Made by a program: the position numbers and the translations under genes. Under the pieces are notes generated by a model that saw nothing but the letters and a program-made list of their open reading frames with translations, was not told where the DNA came from and did not search any database. A stretch of 64,000 nt of DNA from Aeromicrobium marinum DSM 15272 (GTDB lineage Bacteria > Actinomycetota > Actinomycetes > Propionibacteriales > Nocardioidaceae). Below are positions 1-9,477 of the stretch, in pieces; position 1 is the first letter of the stretch, and each line of letters starts with the position of its first letter. The stretch covers positions 2,912,272-2,976,271 of the forward strand of contig NZ_CM001024.1 of NCBI RefSeq assembly GCF_000160775.2. The letters run 5' to 3'.

Positions 1-129
1 GGTGGCCAGGGCGGTGGAGGCCCGCGGGGTCGCGGTGGCGCCCGCGGCGGCTCCCGTGGCGGCGGCCAGGGTGGCGGACCGCGCGGGTCCCAGAACGCTG
101 GCCGCAGCCGGACCGCCCGCCCGGCCTGA
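1..129 (+). CDS. C-terminal RGG-rich tail of a truncated gene (possible DEAD-box RNA helicase)
   Basis: Frame 1 is open from the window edge to a TGA at 127-129 and encodes 42 residues made almost only of Gly, Arg, Gln and Ser, with RGG/RGGS-type repeats, ending SRTARPA. Such basic RGG tails are typical of the C-terminus of actinobacterial DEAD-box RNA helicases and some other RNA-binding proteins, where they add non-specific RNA affinity. No catalytic domain lies inside the window, so the helicase label is inference. A long hairpin (157-205) follows the stop and may end its transcript. Confidence 0.5.
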   Translation, partial: GGQGGGGPRGRGGARGGSRGGGQGGGPRGSQNAGRSRTARPA

Positions 130-156
130 TCCACCCCGTCCCGTCTCCTCGAGATC

Positions 157-205
157 TGTGACGTTCTTGTTCGTTCGACCGACGAGAACGAACAAGAACG
201 TCACA
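157..205. terminator. Long perfect hairpin (20-bp arms, 9-nt loop)
   Basis: Arms 157-176 and 186-205 are perfect reverse complements. They are A/T-richer than the flanks and contain GTTCTTGTTCG and its complement. The hairpin lies 28 nt after the RGG gene's stop and has no run of T after it. A factor-independent terminator or a palindromic mobile element are both possible. It belongs to a set of similar long hairpins at 2216, 24055 and 56853, whose arm sequences differ. Confidence 0.6.
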
Positions 206-269
206 CTTCTCGGGGAGACGGTGAGCGGCAGGGGTGCGGGGTCGGCTCTCTGTGCCAGACTCTGCGCCC

Positions 270-1331
270 ATGGCGCTTCCCTCCGTCCGTGTCCCGCGTG
301 ATCTCGACGCCTCACGCGACAACCTGCTGCACAAGCTGCGACGTGAACCTCTCGCGGATCTGCGTCCGATGCCCCGCGACACCGTCGCCGAGCGGGACGG
401 GTACACGCTGTACCGGTACACCCCCGCCGACGTGCCACAGCAGGGCAAGCCGCTGTTCCTCGTGCCCCCGCTGGCGGCACCGGCGTTCGCCTTCGACCTG
501 CGGCGGTCCTGCAGCGTCGTCGAGTACTTCGTCCACCAGGGTCGGCCGGTCTACCTCGTCGACTACGGGCCGGTCCACTTCAGCCACCGCAACCTGGGCA
601 TCGAGCACTGGACCGACCACCTGCTGCCCGACGCGATGGAGCGGGCCTCGGCCCACGCCGGCTACGAGGACCTGCACGTCGCCGGGTGGAGCCTCGGGGG
701 CATCTTCACGATGTTCACGGCGGCGGCACTGCCCGGCCTGCCTATCGCCTCGGTCACCGCGGTGGCCAGCCCGTTCGACCTGCGGCAGGTTCCCCTCCTG
801 GCGCTCGCCCGACCCATCGACCGCCTGGCCGGCGGGCTGATCGGTCCGGCCTACCGGGCGATGGGCGGCGTGCCGTCGGCACTGACCCGTCTGGGCTTCC
901 AGCTGTCGGCGGCCGACAAGTACCTCACCAAGCCGGCGACGATGCTGATGCACGCCGACGACACCGACTTCCTCGCCCAGCTGGAGGCGGTCGACCGGTT
1001 CATGGACAACATGTACGCCTACCCCGGTCGCACGTTCGGGCAGCTGTACCACGTGGTGATGCGCACGAACGAGTTCGCGACCGGGACGATGGAGCTCGGT
1101 GGGCGGCCGGTGCACCTGGCCGACATCGAGGTGCCGGCCCTCGTGGTGGCCGGGACGAACGACACGCTCGCGCCGCTGTCGTCGGTGGCCCACCTGGCCG
1201 ACCTGCTGACCGGATCCCCCGAGACCCAGCTGCTGCAGGCGCCCGGAGGACACCTGGGCGTCCTCACCGGCCGGGCGGCTCGCCGCACGACCTGGCCGGG
1301 CATGGAGAACTTCTTCGCCAAGCACGACTGA
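270..1331 (+). CDS. PHA synthase-like alpha/beta hydrolase (nucleophile Ser)
   Basis: 353-residue alpha/beta-hydrolase of the PhaC/COG3243 type: LFLVPPLAAPAFAFDL near residue 70 resembles the oxyanion-hole strand of polyhydroxyalkanoate synthases. The nucleophile elbow is GWSLGG with Ser141, followed by Asp298 (GTNDTLAP) and His328 (GGHLGV), a complete Ser-Asp-His triad. True PHA synthases use Cys in this elbow, so a hydrolase or acyltransferase is more likely than a polymerase. The ATG at 270 is preferred because MALPSV opens the conserved part; an in-frame GTG at 234 would add 12 residues. Neither start has a good Shine-Dalgarno. The Fpg-family gene follows 17 nt later. Confidence 0.75.
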   Translation: MALPSVRVPRDLDASRDNLLHKLRREPLADLRPMPRDTVAERDGYTLYRYTPADVPQQGKPLFLVPPLAAPAFAFDLRRSCSVVEYFVHQGRPVYLVDYGPVHFSHRNLGIEHWTDHLLPDAMERASAHAGYEDLHVAGWSLGGIFTMFTAAALPGLPIASVTAVASPFDLRQVPLLALARPIDRLAGGLIGPAYRAMGGVPSALTRLGFQLSAADKYLTKPATMLMHADDTDFLAQLEAVDRFMDNMYAYPGRTFGQLYHVVMRTNEFATGTMELGGRPVHLADIEVPALVVAGTNDTLAPLSSVAHLADLLTGSPETQLLQAPGGHLGVLTGRAARRTTWPGMENFFAKHD

Positions 1332-1336
1332 CGGGG

Positions 1337-1342
1337 GACAAT
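1337..1342 (+). promoter_or_regulatory. Leaderless -10 (GACAAT, 6 nt before GTG 1349)
   Basis: GACAAT ends exactly 6 nt before the GTG of the DNA glycosylase, and no Shine-Dalgarno is present. The same GGGGACAATGGC string precedes the helicase start at 11953. Inferred leaderless promoter. Confidence 0.5.
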
Positions 1343-1348
1343 GGCTCC

Positions 1349-2209
1349 GTGCCCGAGATGCCGGAGGTCGACGCCCTCGTCGCGCACCTGCGCGAGCGGT
1401 GCGTCGGTGCCGTGGTGGCCGGGATCGAGCTGGGCTCCTTCTCGGTGCTCAAGACCGTGGACCCGCCGCTGGACTCCTTCGCCGGTCTGAGCGTCACGGA
1501 CGTGCGGCGGCACGGCAAGTTCATCGACCTCGACGTCGACGGCCTGCACCTGGTGTTCCACCTGGCCAAGGCCGGCTGGTTGCGCTGGAGCGACCGGTTC
1601 TCGCCGGCCCGGATCAAGATGGGCAACGGTCCGCTGGCCCTGCGGGTCCGGCTGGACACCGGTGACGGCCCGACCGCGGGGTTCGACCTCACCGAGGCCG
1701 GCACGCGCAAGGGGTTGGCGGTCTACGCGGTACGCGACGTCGCGGAGGTCCCGGGGGTCGCGGCGCTCGGACCCGATCCGCTCGCGGACGGCTTCGACCT
1801 GAGGCCGCTGCTCGCCCGGCGGATGCAGGTCAAGCGGCTGCTGCGCGACCAGAAGATCGTCGCCGGCATCGGCAACGCCTACAGCGACGAGATCCTGCAC
1901 GCGGCGAGGCTGTCGCCGTTCGCGATCGCCGAGAACCTCGACGAGGACCAGGTCGCAGCGCTCGCGGCCGCGGTGCGCGACGTGCTCTCCGCCGCCGTCA
2001 GTGAGGCGCACGGCAAGCCGGCCGCCGAGCTGAAGGACGACAAGCGCACCCGGATGCGGGTGCACGGACGCACGGGTCAGCCGTGCCCGGTGTGCGGCGA
2101 CACGGTGGCGGAGGTGGCCTTCAGCGACTCGTCGCTGCAGTACTGCCCGACCTGCCAGACCGGCGGCGCCCGCCTGAAGGACCGCTCCACCAGCAAGTTC
2201 CTCAAGTAA
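1349..2209 (+). CDS. Fpg/Nei-family DNA glycosylase/AP lyase
   Basis: 286 residues from GTG 1349, giving (M)PEMPEV, the invariant Fpg/Nei N-terminus in which Pro (after Met removal) forms the Schiff base and Glu is catalytic; this fixes the start. RRHGKFIDLDVDG carries the conserved beta-hairpin Lys. The helix-two-turn-helix lies in QKIVAGIGNAYSDEIL. The C-terminal zinc finger is C246-x2-C249-x16-C266-x2-C269. It removes oxidised bases in base-excision repair. Whether it prefers 8-oxoguanine (MutM) or pyrimidine lesions (Nei) cannot be decided here. It ends against a long palindrome shared with the convergent permease. Confidence 0.88.
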   Translation: MPEMPEVDALVAHLRERCVGAVVAGIELGSFSVLKTVDPPLDSFAGLSVTDVRRHGKFIDLDVDGLHLVFHLAKAGWLRWSDRFSPARIKMGNGPLALRVRLDTGDGPTAGFDLTEAGTRKGLAVYAVRDVAEVPGVAALGPDPLADGFDLRPLLARRMQVKRLLRDQKIVAGIGNAYSDEILHAARLSPFAIAENLDEDQVAALAAAVRDVLSAAVSEAHGKPAAELKDDKRTRMRVHGRTGQPCPVCGDTVAEVAFSDSSLQYCPTCQTGGARLKDRSTSKFLK

Positions 2210-2215
2210 CCCCCG

Positions 2216-2311
2216 CGCGAAGTTACGGAGCCGGCACGGCAGTTCCTCACATGGCACGGCAGATCTGCCGTGCCATGTGACAACCATCCGTGCCGGCTCC
2301 GTAACTTCGCG
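2216..2311. terminator. Nested long palindrome between convergent genes
   Basis: The outer arms 2216-2239 and 2288-2311 are 24-bp perfect complements. Inside lies a second perfect palindrome, 2247-2280 (34 nt, centred on AGATCT). Together they give a 40-bp-class cruciform filling the gap between the convergent DNA glycosylase and EamA genes. It probably acts as a bidirectional terminator, although there is no T-tract. Confidence 0.7.
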
Positions 2312-2324
2312 GATCGGGGTGGGG

Positions 2325-3152
2325 TCAGGCGAGGGCGACGCAGGTGACCGCGAGGGCGGCGAAGGCGAGCCCGACTCCCTGCACCGCGTGGATGCGTTCC
2401 TTGAGCACCAGGGTCGCGAGCAGCACCGTCGAGGCCGGGTAGAGCGAGGCGATGACCGAGGTGACCGACAGCAGCCCGCTGTACGTCGCGGCGAGGAACG
2501 CGGCGGTCGCCGTGGCGCCCAGGGGACCCATCAGCACCGCCCACCAGGCTCGCCGGTCCCGCGGGACCCACCGCTGGCGCAGGGTCACGGCGATCAGAAC
2601 CACTGACACGATCGAGCACGCCTGGGTCAGGGCCAACGGTGCGAGCCCGGCCTCCTCCGGCACCTGCCCGAGCAGGGCGAACAGGCCGCCGAAGCCGACC
2701 CCGGCGAGCACGCCGTCGACGAAACCGGCCCGGTCGTCCTCGAACCCGGCGGTCTCCTTGGCGATCAGCCAGATCGCCGGGAAGGCGAGCGCGACGCCGA
2801 GCGCGGCCAGCAGCTCGGGCCGGTCGCCCTGCACCAGGCCCACGGCGAGCGGAACGAGCGCCGTGCCGATCGCCGACACCGGGGCCACCACTCCCATCCG
2901 CCCCCGCGACAGGCCCCGGTACAGGAACGCCGTCCCCAGGCCGGTGGCCAGACCCGCGAGTGCGGCGAACCCGAAGTCCCGGGCGACGGGCTCCCCGTCC
3001 ACGAACAGGGTGAGCACCAGGACACACACGGTCGACGAGCTCTGACCGACGACGGCCACCTGCCAGACGCTGACCCGACGGGAGAACACGCCGCCGAGGA
3101 AGTCCGAGACGCCGTACGCCACGGCGGACAGCAGAGCGAGAGCGACGGCCAC
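2325..3152 (-). CDS. EamA/DMT-family transporter
   Basis: 275-residue, very hydrophobic protein with about ten predicted membrane helices in two similar halves, as in EamA (DUF6) drug/metabolite transporters: AVAYGVSDFLGGVFSRR near the N-terminus, LAVTCVALA at the C-terminus. It probably exports a small metabolite; the substrate is unknown. The GTG start at 3152 is set by a TAGCGT hexamer 6 nt upstream (3164-3159). It is divergent from the membrane protein at 3199 and convergent with the DNA glycosylase. Confidence 0.85.
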   Translation of the reverse strand: MAVALALLSAVAYGVSDFLGGVFSRRVSVWQVAVVGQSSSTVCVLVLTLFVDGEPVARDFGFAALAGLATGLGTAFLYRGLSRGRMGVVAPVSAIGTALVPLAVGLVQGDRPELLAALGVALAFPAIWLIAKETAGFEDDRAGFVDGVLAGVGFGGLFALLGQVPEEAGLAPLALTQACSIVSVVLIAVTLRQRWVPRDRRAWWAVLMGPLGATATAAFLAATYSGLLSVTSVIASLYPASTVLLATLVLKERIHAVQGVGLAFAALAVTCVALA

Positions 3153-3158
3153 GGGCCG

Positions 3159-3192
3159 ACGCTACTGGACCCCTGTCGTGCCTCCGTACGAT
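3159..3192. promoter_or_regulatory. Back-to-back divergent leaderless -10 elements
   Basis: On the minus strand TAGCGT (3164-3159) lies 6 nt before GTG 3152. On the plus strand TACGAT (3187-3192) lies 6 nt before ATG 3199. The two starts are only 46 nt apart, so the -35 regions overlap. Confidence 0.55.
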
Positions 3193-3198
3193 GGAGGC

Positions 3199-3849
3199 AT
3201 GAGCGGGGACTCCGGAGGCGACAGGGGCGGCCGGCGCGGGTGGGGCCGCAGGGCCAACGAGGCGGCCGACCACCTGGCCGGCAGCGCGGACGCCCGCACC
3301 GGCGAGTCGGCCCAGCGGGCCGCTGCCATGCTGGCCCTCGCGGTCCGGATCCTGCGCATCCCCACCCTGGTGGTGGTCGTCCTGCCCGTCCCGTTCATCG
3401 TGGCCACTGCGCTCGTGGTCGCCTCCGCGGACGGCGCCGGACGCGTGCTCGGAGCGGTCGTCGTGACCGTGATGACGATCGTCTGGGGTGCGTTCGCCTG
3501 GCGCCGGCACCGCATCATCGAGGCGGTCAGCGAGCCGACCGCGCTCGCCACCGAGCTCGGCATCATGGTGAGTCTCGGCGGCAAGGTCGACGAGACCCGG
3601 GGGGTGCTCGAGCAGCTGGCCGGTGGCGGCGGAGCGCGCGTCTTCTCCCGGCTGCGGGGGGCCTGGAGCGGGGTCACCCTGACCGGACGATGGATCGACG
3701 GGATCGGCGACCTGCCCCGCGCCCGCTACTTCGCCCCGCCGCGCATCGGGACGACGGTGTCGATGGCGATCGCGGCCCTCTGGCTGGTTCCCGTGTCGAT
3801 CGTCGTCGCGTTGTTCGCCGTCATCGGTGCCGTGGCCGGCAGTCTTTGA
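3199..3849 (+). CDS. Conserved hypothetical membrane protein
   Basis: 216 residues. A basic, Gly/Arg-rich N-terminus (about 50 residues) is followed by two hydrophobic segments (ILRIPTLVVVVLPVPFIV and GAVVVTVMTIVWGAFAW). A soluble middle of about 80 residues contains ELGIMVSLGGKVDETRGVLEQ, and a last hydrophobic segment runs to the C-terminus. I do not recognise the family. The ATG at 3199 is chosen because TACGAT ends 6 nt before it; an in-frame GTG at 3178 would overlap that hexamer. Confidence 0.7.
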   Translation: MSGDSGGDRGGRRGWGRRANEAADHLAGSADARTGESAQRAAAMLALAVRILRIPTLVVVVLPVPFIVATALVVASADGAGRVLGAVVVTVMTIVWGAFAWRRHRIIEAVSEPTALATELGIMVSLGGKVDETRGVLEQLAGGGGARVFSRLRGAWSGVTLTGRWIDGIGDLPRARYFAPPRIGTTVSMAIAALWLVPVSIVVALFAVIGAVAGSL

Positions 3850-3860
3850 CATCGCGAGAC

Positions 3861-3890
3861 GTGACATCCGTGATGTCAAGGTCCTAGGCT
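3861..3890 (+). promoter_or_regulatory. Promoter with overlapping palindrome TGACATC-N3-GATGTCA
   Basis: GTGACA (3861-3866) and TAGGCT (3885-3890) are spaced 18 nt apart, and TAGGCT ends 6 nt before ATG 3897. The 7-bp palindrome at 3862-3878 overlaps the -35 and could bind a regulator; another TGACATC-like half site is at 3847. Promoter well supported, operator speculative. Confidence 0.5.
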
Positions 3891-3896
3891 GCGGGA

Positions 3897-4817
3897 ATGG
3901 ACGTCCGTTCGCTCGCTCTCCTGCCGTTCCAAGTGTCCGTGGCAGCGACCCGGACGACCCTGGCGCTCGGTCACTTCGTCTCGCCGCAGGGCCCGTTGCT
4001 GCGTCCCGGCGGGTACGCGGCCCAGATCTCGCGCATCATCGCCGACGACGGCCTCCTCGACCGGCTCAACCGGCTGCTGGAGGACGAGCACGGACCGATC
4101 GGCCTGGCCTACACGCTGGCCGAGTTGACCCACGAGGACCGGCCGTTGGGCAAGGCCCTGGCCCGCGACGGCCTGCTCGACCGGATGGCGTCCGAGGAGG
4201 GCCCCATCGTCCGGCTGCTGGAGGTCGACGGTCCGCTCGACCGGGCCCTGGCCGCCGACGGGGCGCTGTACCGGTTCGTCGCGCCGGACGGCCCGCTCGA
4301 CCGGATCCTGGCCGCCGAGGGCCCGTTGGAGCGGCTCATCGCGCCCGGCGGCGTCTTCGACCGGCTGATGGAGGACGAGGGCGCGGTCGAGCGCGTCATC
4401 GCCCCCGGCGGACTGCTCGACCGGATGCTCGCCCCCGAGGGCCCGCTGGAGCGGTTGATCCAGCGCGACGGTGCCCTCGACCGGCTGCTGGAGGCCGACG
4501 GGGTGGTCGACCGCCTGCTGGCACCCGGTGGACTGCTGGAGCAGCTGCTGCAGGAGGAGGGCATGATCGAGACGCTCCTCGGCCCCGGCGGCACGCTGGA
4601 ACGGCTCGTGCAGCTGGGCGACACCTTCGAGGCGCTGATGCCGCGCGTCGACATGCTGACCAACATGATCCCGACGCTCAACTCCGCGGTGAACGTGTTG
4701 AACGGTGCGGTCGAGCCGCTCAGCTCGCTGGCCGGCCGGATCCCCGGTGCGCGCCGGCGGCCGGCCAGTCCCGCGATCGCGGCGCCGGTCAACGACACGG
4801 ACCCGGACTTCCCGTGA
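3897..4817 (+). CDS. Decapeptide tandem-repeat protein
   Basis: 306 residues with no signal peptide and no clear membrane helix. Residues 81-250 are 17 back-to-back units of exactly 10 residues with consensus [DEG]-G-x-hydrophobic-[DE]-R-[LIM]-[LIV]-x-[PADE], for example DGPLDRILAA, EGPLERLIAP and GGLLDRMLAP. Diverged copies lie upstream near residue 46 and downstream to about 280. The acidic/basic/aliphatic spacing suggests an amphipathic solenoid or a surface-coating helix. It is not the pentapeptide-repeat pattern A(D/N)Lxx. Function unknown; granule-, membrane- or scaffold-association is only a guess. The stop overlaps a 48-codon gene by 4 nt. Confidence 0.8.
   Translation: MDVRSLALLPFQVSVAATRTTLALGHFVSPQGPLLRPGGYAAQISRIIADDGLLDRLNRLLEDEHGPIGLAYTLAELTHEDRPLGKALARDGLLDRMASEEGPIVRLLEVDGPLDRALAADGALYRFVAPDGPLDRILAAEGPLERLIAPGGVFDRLMEDEGAVERVIAPGGLLDRMLAPEGPLERLIQRDGALDRLLEADGVVDRLLAPGGLLEQLLQEEGMIETLLGPGGTLERLVQLGDTFEALMPRVDMLTNMIPTLNSAVNVLNGAVEPLSSLAGRIPGARRRPASPAIAAPVNDTDPDFP
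4137..4646 (+). repeat. 17 x 30-bp in-frame tandem repeat
   Basis: Seventeen 30-bp units in register with the reading frame (4137 to 4646). DNA identity between neighbours is moderate (shared CTCGACCGG and GAGCGG blocks), so the array is old and held by protein selection rather than freshly duplicated. Confidence 0.85.
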
Positions 4818-4960
4818 CGGATCGCGAGCGGTTCCGCGCCCTGCCGCCCCCGGTCCGGCTCGAGGACACCGTGACCAGTCAGGACACCGAGCCGGTGCCC
4901 GATCCCGACGGTGGTCTCGACCCGGAACAGCGGCACTTCCTGCGGTTCGCCGGCATCTGA
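4814..4960 (+). CDS. Small conserved-looking acidic protein (48 aa), translationally coupled
   Basis: GTG 4814 overlaps the stop of the decapeptide-repeat gene (GTGA) and opens 48 codons ending FLRFAGI. The protein is rich in Asp, Pro and Glu, with the segment RLEDTVTSQDTEPVPDP. The overlap is the same coupling used by many real gene pairs in this window, and codon bias matches its neighbours. No family recognised. It could be a partner of the repeat protein. A chance open frame cannot be excluded at this length. Confidence 0.5.
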   Translation: MTDRERFRALPPPVRLEDTVTSQDTEPVPDPDGGLDPEQRHFLRFAGI

Positions 4961-4997
4961 GCGGAATGTCCGGAGCCGCGCGGAGGTTGACCCGCGC

Positions 4998-6089
4998 GTG
5001 CCCTCGATCCTGGATCCCCTGACCCTGCGGGGCGTGACCGCCCGCAACCGCATCTGGCTCGCACCGATGTGCCAGTACAGCGCCTTCGCCGGGGACGGCG
5101 TGCCGACGGACTGGCACCTGGTGCACCTCGGGGCCCGCGCCGCCGGCGGGTTCGGCCTGGTGATGGCCGAGGCAACGGCGGTGGTCCCCGAGGGTCGCAT
5201 CAGTCCCCACGACGTGGGGCTGTGGGACGACGCCCAGGTGACGGCGTGGAAGCGGGTCACCGACTTCGTCCGTGGCCAGGGCGCGGTACCGGCCGTGCAG
5301 CTGGCCCACGCCGGCCGCAAGGCCTCCCTCGCCTCACCGTTGGATGAGGGCGGCGGAGACCCCCTGACCGATGCCGAGGGCGGGTGGCAGCCGGTCGGTC
5401 CGGGCGCCGACCCGTTCCCCGGCCTCCGCGAGCCGCGCGCACTCACCACCGACGAGATCGCCGACGTCGTGGCCGCGTTCGCCGCGGCCGCCGGTCGTGC
5501 CGATCGTGCCGGGTTCGACGTCGTCGAGGTGCACGCCGCGCACGGCTACCTGCTGCACGCGTTCCTGTCGCCGCTGAGCAACACCCGCACCGACGCCTAC
5601 GGCGGTGACCTCGCCGGCCGCTCGCGGTTCCTGGTCGAGGTCGTCGACGCGATCCGTGCGGTGTGGCCGGCCGACAAGCCGGTGCTGGTGCGCCTCTCGG
5701 GCACCGACTGGGTCGAGGGCGGATGGACCGTCGACGAGAGCGCGGCCCTCACCGAGACCCTCGGCGCCCACGGGGTGGACCTCGTCGACGTCTCCTCGGC
5801 GGGCAACACCGCCACGGCCGACATCCCGGTCGGTCCGGGATACCAGGTGCCGCTGGCCGCCCGGATCCGGGAGGTGTCCGGCGTGCCCACCGGGGCGGTC
5901 GGGCTGATCACCGAGGCGGCCCAGGCGCAGGCGGTGCTGGACGACGGTTCCGCCGACGTCGTGCTGCTCGGCCGCGTGGCGTTGCGCGAACCCGCGTGGC
6001 CGCTCCGTGCCGCCCACGACCTGGGAGTCGGGCCGCGCGCCGCGCCCTACCCGCCGCAGTACCACCGCGGGTCGTGGCGCCGGGCCTGA
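4998..6089 (+). CDS. Old Yellow Enzyme-type NADH:flavin oxidoreductase
   Basis: 363-residue FMN TIM-barrel of the YqjM/NamA class: RNRIWLAPMCQYSA near residue 20 carries the Cys that tunes FMN in this subfamily, and QLAHAGRKAS the following barrel strand. HAAHGYLLHAFLSPLSN (substrate-binding pair) and NTRTDAYGG follow, with VLLGRVALREPAWP near the end. It reduces activated C=C bonds of enones using NAD(P)H; the physiological substrate is unknown. The GTG at 4998 gives the typical start xSxLxPLTLRG, with a GGAGG 11 nt upstream (4982-4986). Earlier in-frame starts would only add non-conserved residues. Confidence 0.88.
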   Translation: MPSILDPLTLRGVTARNRIWLAPMCQYSAFAGDGVPTDWHLVHLGARAAGGFGLVMAEATAVVPEGRISPHDVGLWDDAQVTAWKRVTDFVRGQGAVPAVQLAHAGRKASLASPLDEGGGDPLTDAEGGWQPVGPGADPFPGLREPRALTTDEIADVVAAFAAAAGRADRAGFDVVEVHAAHGYLLHAFLSPLSNTRTDAYGGDLAGRSRFLVEVVDAIRAVWPADKPVLVRLSGTDWVEGGWTVDESAALTETLGAHGVDLVDVSSAGNTATADIPVGPGYQVPLAARIREVSGVPTGAVGLITEAAQAQAVLDDGSADVVLLGRVALREPAWPLRAAHDLGVGPRAAPYPPQYHRGSWRRA

Positions 6090-6097
6090 CCGGGTCC

Positions 6098-6103
6098 TAG
6101 AGT
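6098..6103 (+). promoter_or_regulatory. Leaderless -10 (TAGAGT) of aroQ
   Basis: TAGAGT ends 6 nt before GTG 6110. No separate Shine-Dalgarno at a usual distance. Confidence 0.5.
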
Positions 6104-6109
6104 GGGCGG

Positions 6110-6550
6110 GTGAGCACCGCGCGCCGCATCCTGTTGGTCAACGGGCCCAACCTCAACCTCCTGGGCACCCGCGAGCCCGAGATCTACGGATCCGTCACGC
6201 TCGCCGAGCTCGAGGGCATCGTCACCGACCGCGCCGAGATGCACGGCCTGGAGGTGAGTGCGGTGCAGAGCAACCACGAGGGCGAGCTGATCGACCGGAT
6301 CCAGGCGGCCCGCGAGACCTGTGTCGGCGTCATCATCAACCCGGGGGCCTTCACCCACACCTCCGTGGCCATCCGTGACGCGCTGTCGGCGATCGCGCTG
6401 CCGGTCGTCGAGGTGCACCTGTCGAACATCCACCGCCGCGAGGAGTTCCGTCACCACTCGTACGTGTCGGGCGTCGCGGAGGCAGTCATCGCCGGGGCCG
6501 GCCCCGACGGCTACACCTTCGCCGTCGACGTCCTCGCCTCCCACCTCTGA
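6110..6550 (+). CDS. aroQ: 3-dehydroquinate dehydratase, type II
   Basis: 146 residues, the usual length for the dodecameric type II enzyme. [17 protein letters not shown] opens the protein, with the catalytic Tyr26 in the flexible lid. [27 protein letters not shown] and [17 protein letters not shown] (active-site His and Arg) follow in order. It converts 3-dehydroquinate to 3-dehydroshikimate in the shikimate pathway. It stands alone here, without other aro genes, behind its own leaderless-type promoter. Confidence 0.95.
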   Translation: MSTARRILLVNGPNLNLLGTREPEIYGSVTLAELEGIVTDRAEMHGLEVSAVQSNHEGELIDRIQAARETCVGVIINPGAFTHTSVAIRDALSAIALPVVEVHLSNIHRREEFRHHSYVSGVAEAVIAGAGPDGYTFAVDVLASHL

Positions 6551-6556
6551 CGGCGG

Positions 6557-6562
6557 TAGCGT
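6557..6562 (+). promoter_or_regulatory. Leaderless -10 (TAGCGT)
   Basis: TAGCGT ends 6 nt before ATG 6569 of the conserved unknown gene. Confidence 0.5.
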
Positions 6563-6568
6563 GCCGGG

Positions 6569-7138
6569 ATGAGTGATGAGTTCTGCAGCTACGCCGAGTT
6601 CGGGAAGCGGTTCTTCGCCGCCGCCGTGACGAGCGACAAGATCCTGGGGGCCGTCGCGGCGCTCGGTGGCCGTCCCATCGCCTTCGGTCCGATGGGCGTC
6701 GGACCCGGCCGGCTCGCGAAGGTCACCGCCACCGGTGAGATCGGCACCGCCACCGCCCAGGAGGTCCCCGGCCGCGAGATCTCCTTCGACGTGACGCTGC
6801 CCGTCGCCCTCGACTTCGCGCTCGACCTGCAGGTCGAGACCCACCACTTCCACGGAGCGCTGGAGCTGCCGCTCAAGGTGCGGGCGCGCGCGACCCCCGA
6901 TCTGCGCATCGTGGTCGAGGTGACGCCGCCGTCGGCGCGCGACGTCCGCCTCGACCTGACCGCCGACGGACGGCGGGCCGGGATGGTCAAGAAGCTCGCC
7001 GGGGTGGACGCCGAGGTGAAGCGCTTCGTCGCCAAGTACGTGGCGCGTGAGCTCGAGAAGCCCGAGATCGCACGGGCGCGCATCGTCGACGTCAACTCCG
7101 CGATCGACGCCGCGTGGGCGGGGTTGGCGCCCCGCTAG
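6569..7138 (+). CDS. Conserved hypothetical protein (beta-rich, C-terminal helix)
   Basis: 189 residues, no signal peptide or membrane segment. The middle (about residues 45-130) alternates hydrophobic and polar residues as in stacked beta-strands (ISFDVTLPVALDFALDLQVETHHFHG; LRIVVEVTPPSARDVRLDLTADG). The end is helical and charged (VKKLAGVDAEVKRFVAKYVARELEKPEIARAR is seen in pieces across residues 145-175). A lipid- or ligand-binding barrel such as an SRPBCC/BPI-like fold is possible but unproven. Its TAG stop forms the first half of the purL -10 hexamer. Confidence 0.7.
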   Translation: MSDEFCSYAEFGKRFFAAAVTSDKILGAVAALGGRPIAFGPMGVGPGRLAKVTATGEIGTATAQEVPGREISFDVTLPVALDFALDLQVETHHFHGALELPLKVRARATPDLRIVVEVTPPSARDVRLDLTADGRRAGMVKKLAGVDAEVKRFVAKYVARELEKPEIARARIVDVNSAIDAAWAGLAPR

Positions 7139-7141
7139 GAT
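7136..7141 (+). promoter_or_regulatory. purL -10 (TAGGAT) fused to upstream stop codon
   Basis: TAGGAT ends 6 nt before GTG 7148. Its first three bases are the TAG stop of the preceding gene. Confidence 0.55.
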
Positions 7142-7147
7142 TGCCGG

Positions 7148-9442
<2,295 letters not shown>

Positions 9443-9477
9443 CGCGCGGCCGGTGAGGCCGGCCCGGAGGGGGACGC

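Noticed and set aside
2-301. 99-codon frame overlapping the window start
   Set aside because: Frame 1 gives an RGG tail with a proper stop; this frame runs through the 157-205 hairpin and into the next gene's leader.
3178-3198. Upstream GTG start for the membrane protein at 3199
   Set aside because: It would place the start codon upstream of the TACGAT hexamer that fits the 6-nt leaderless spacing.
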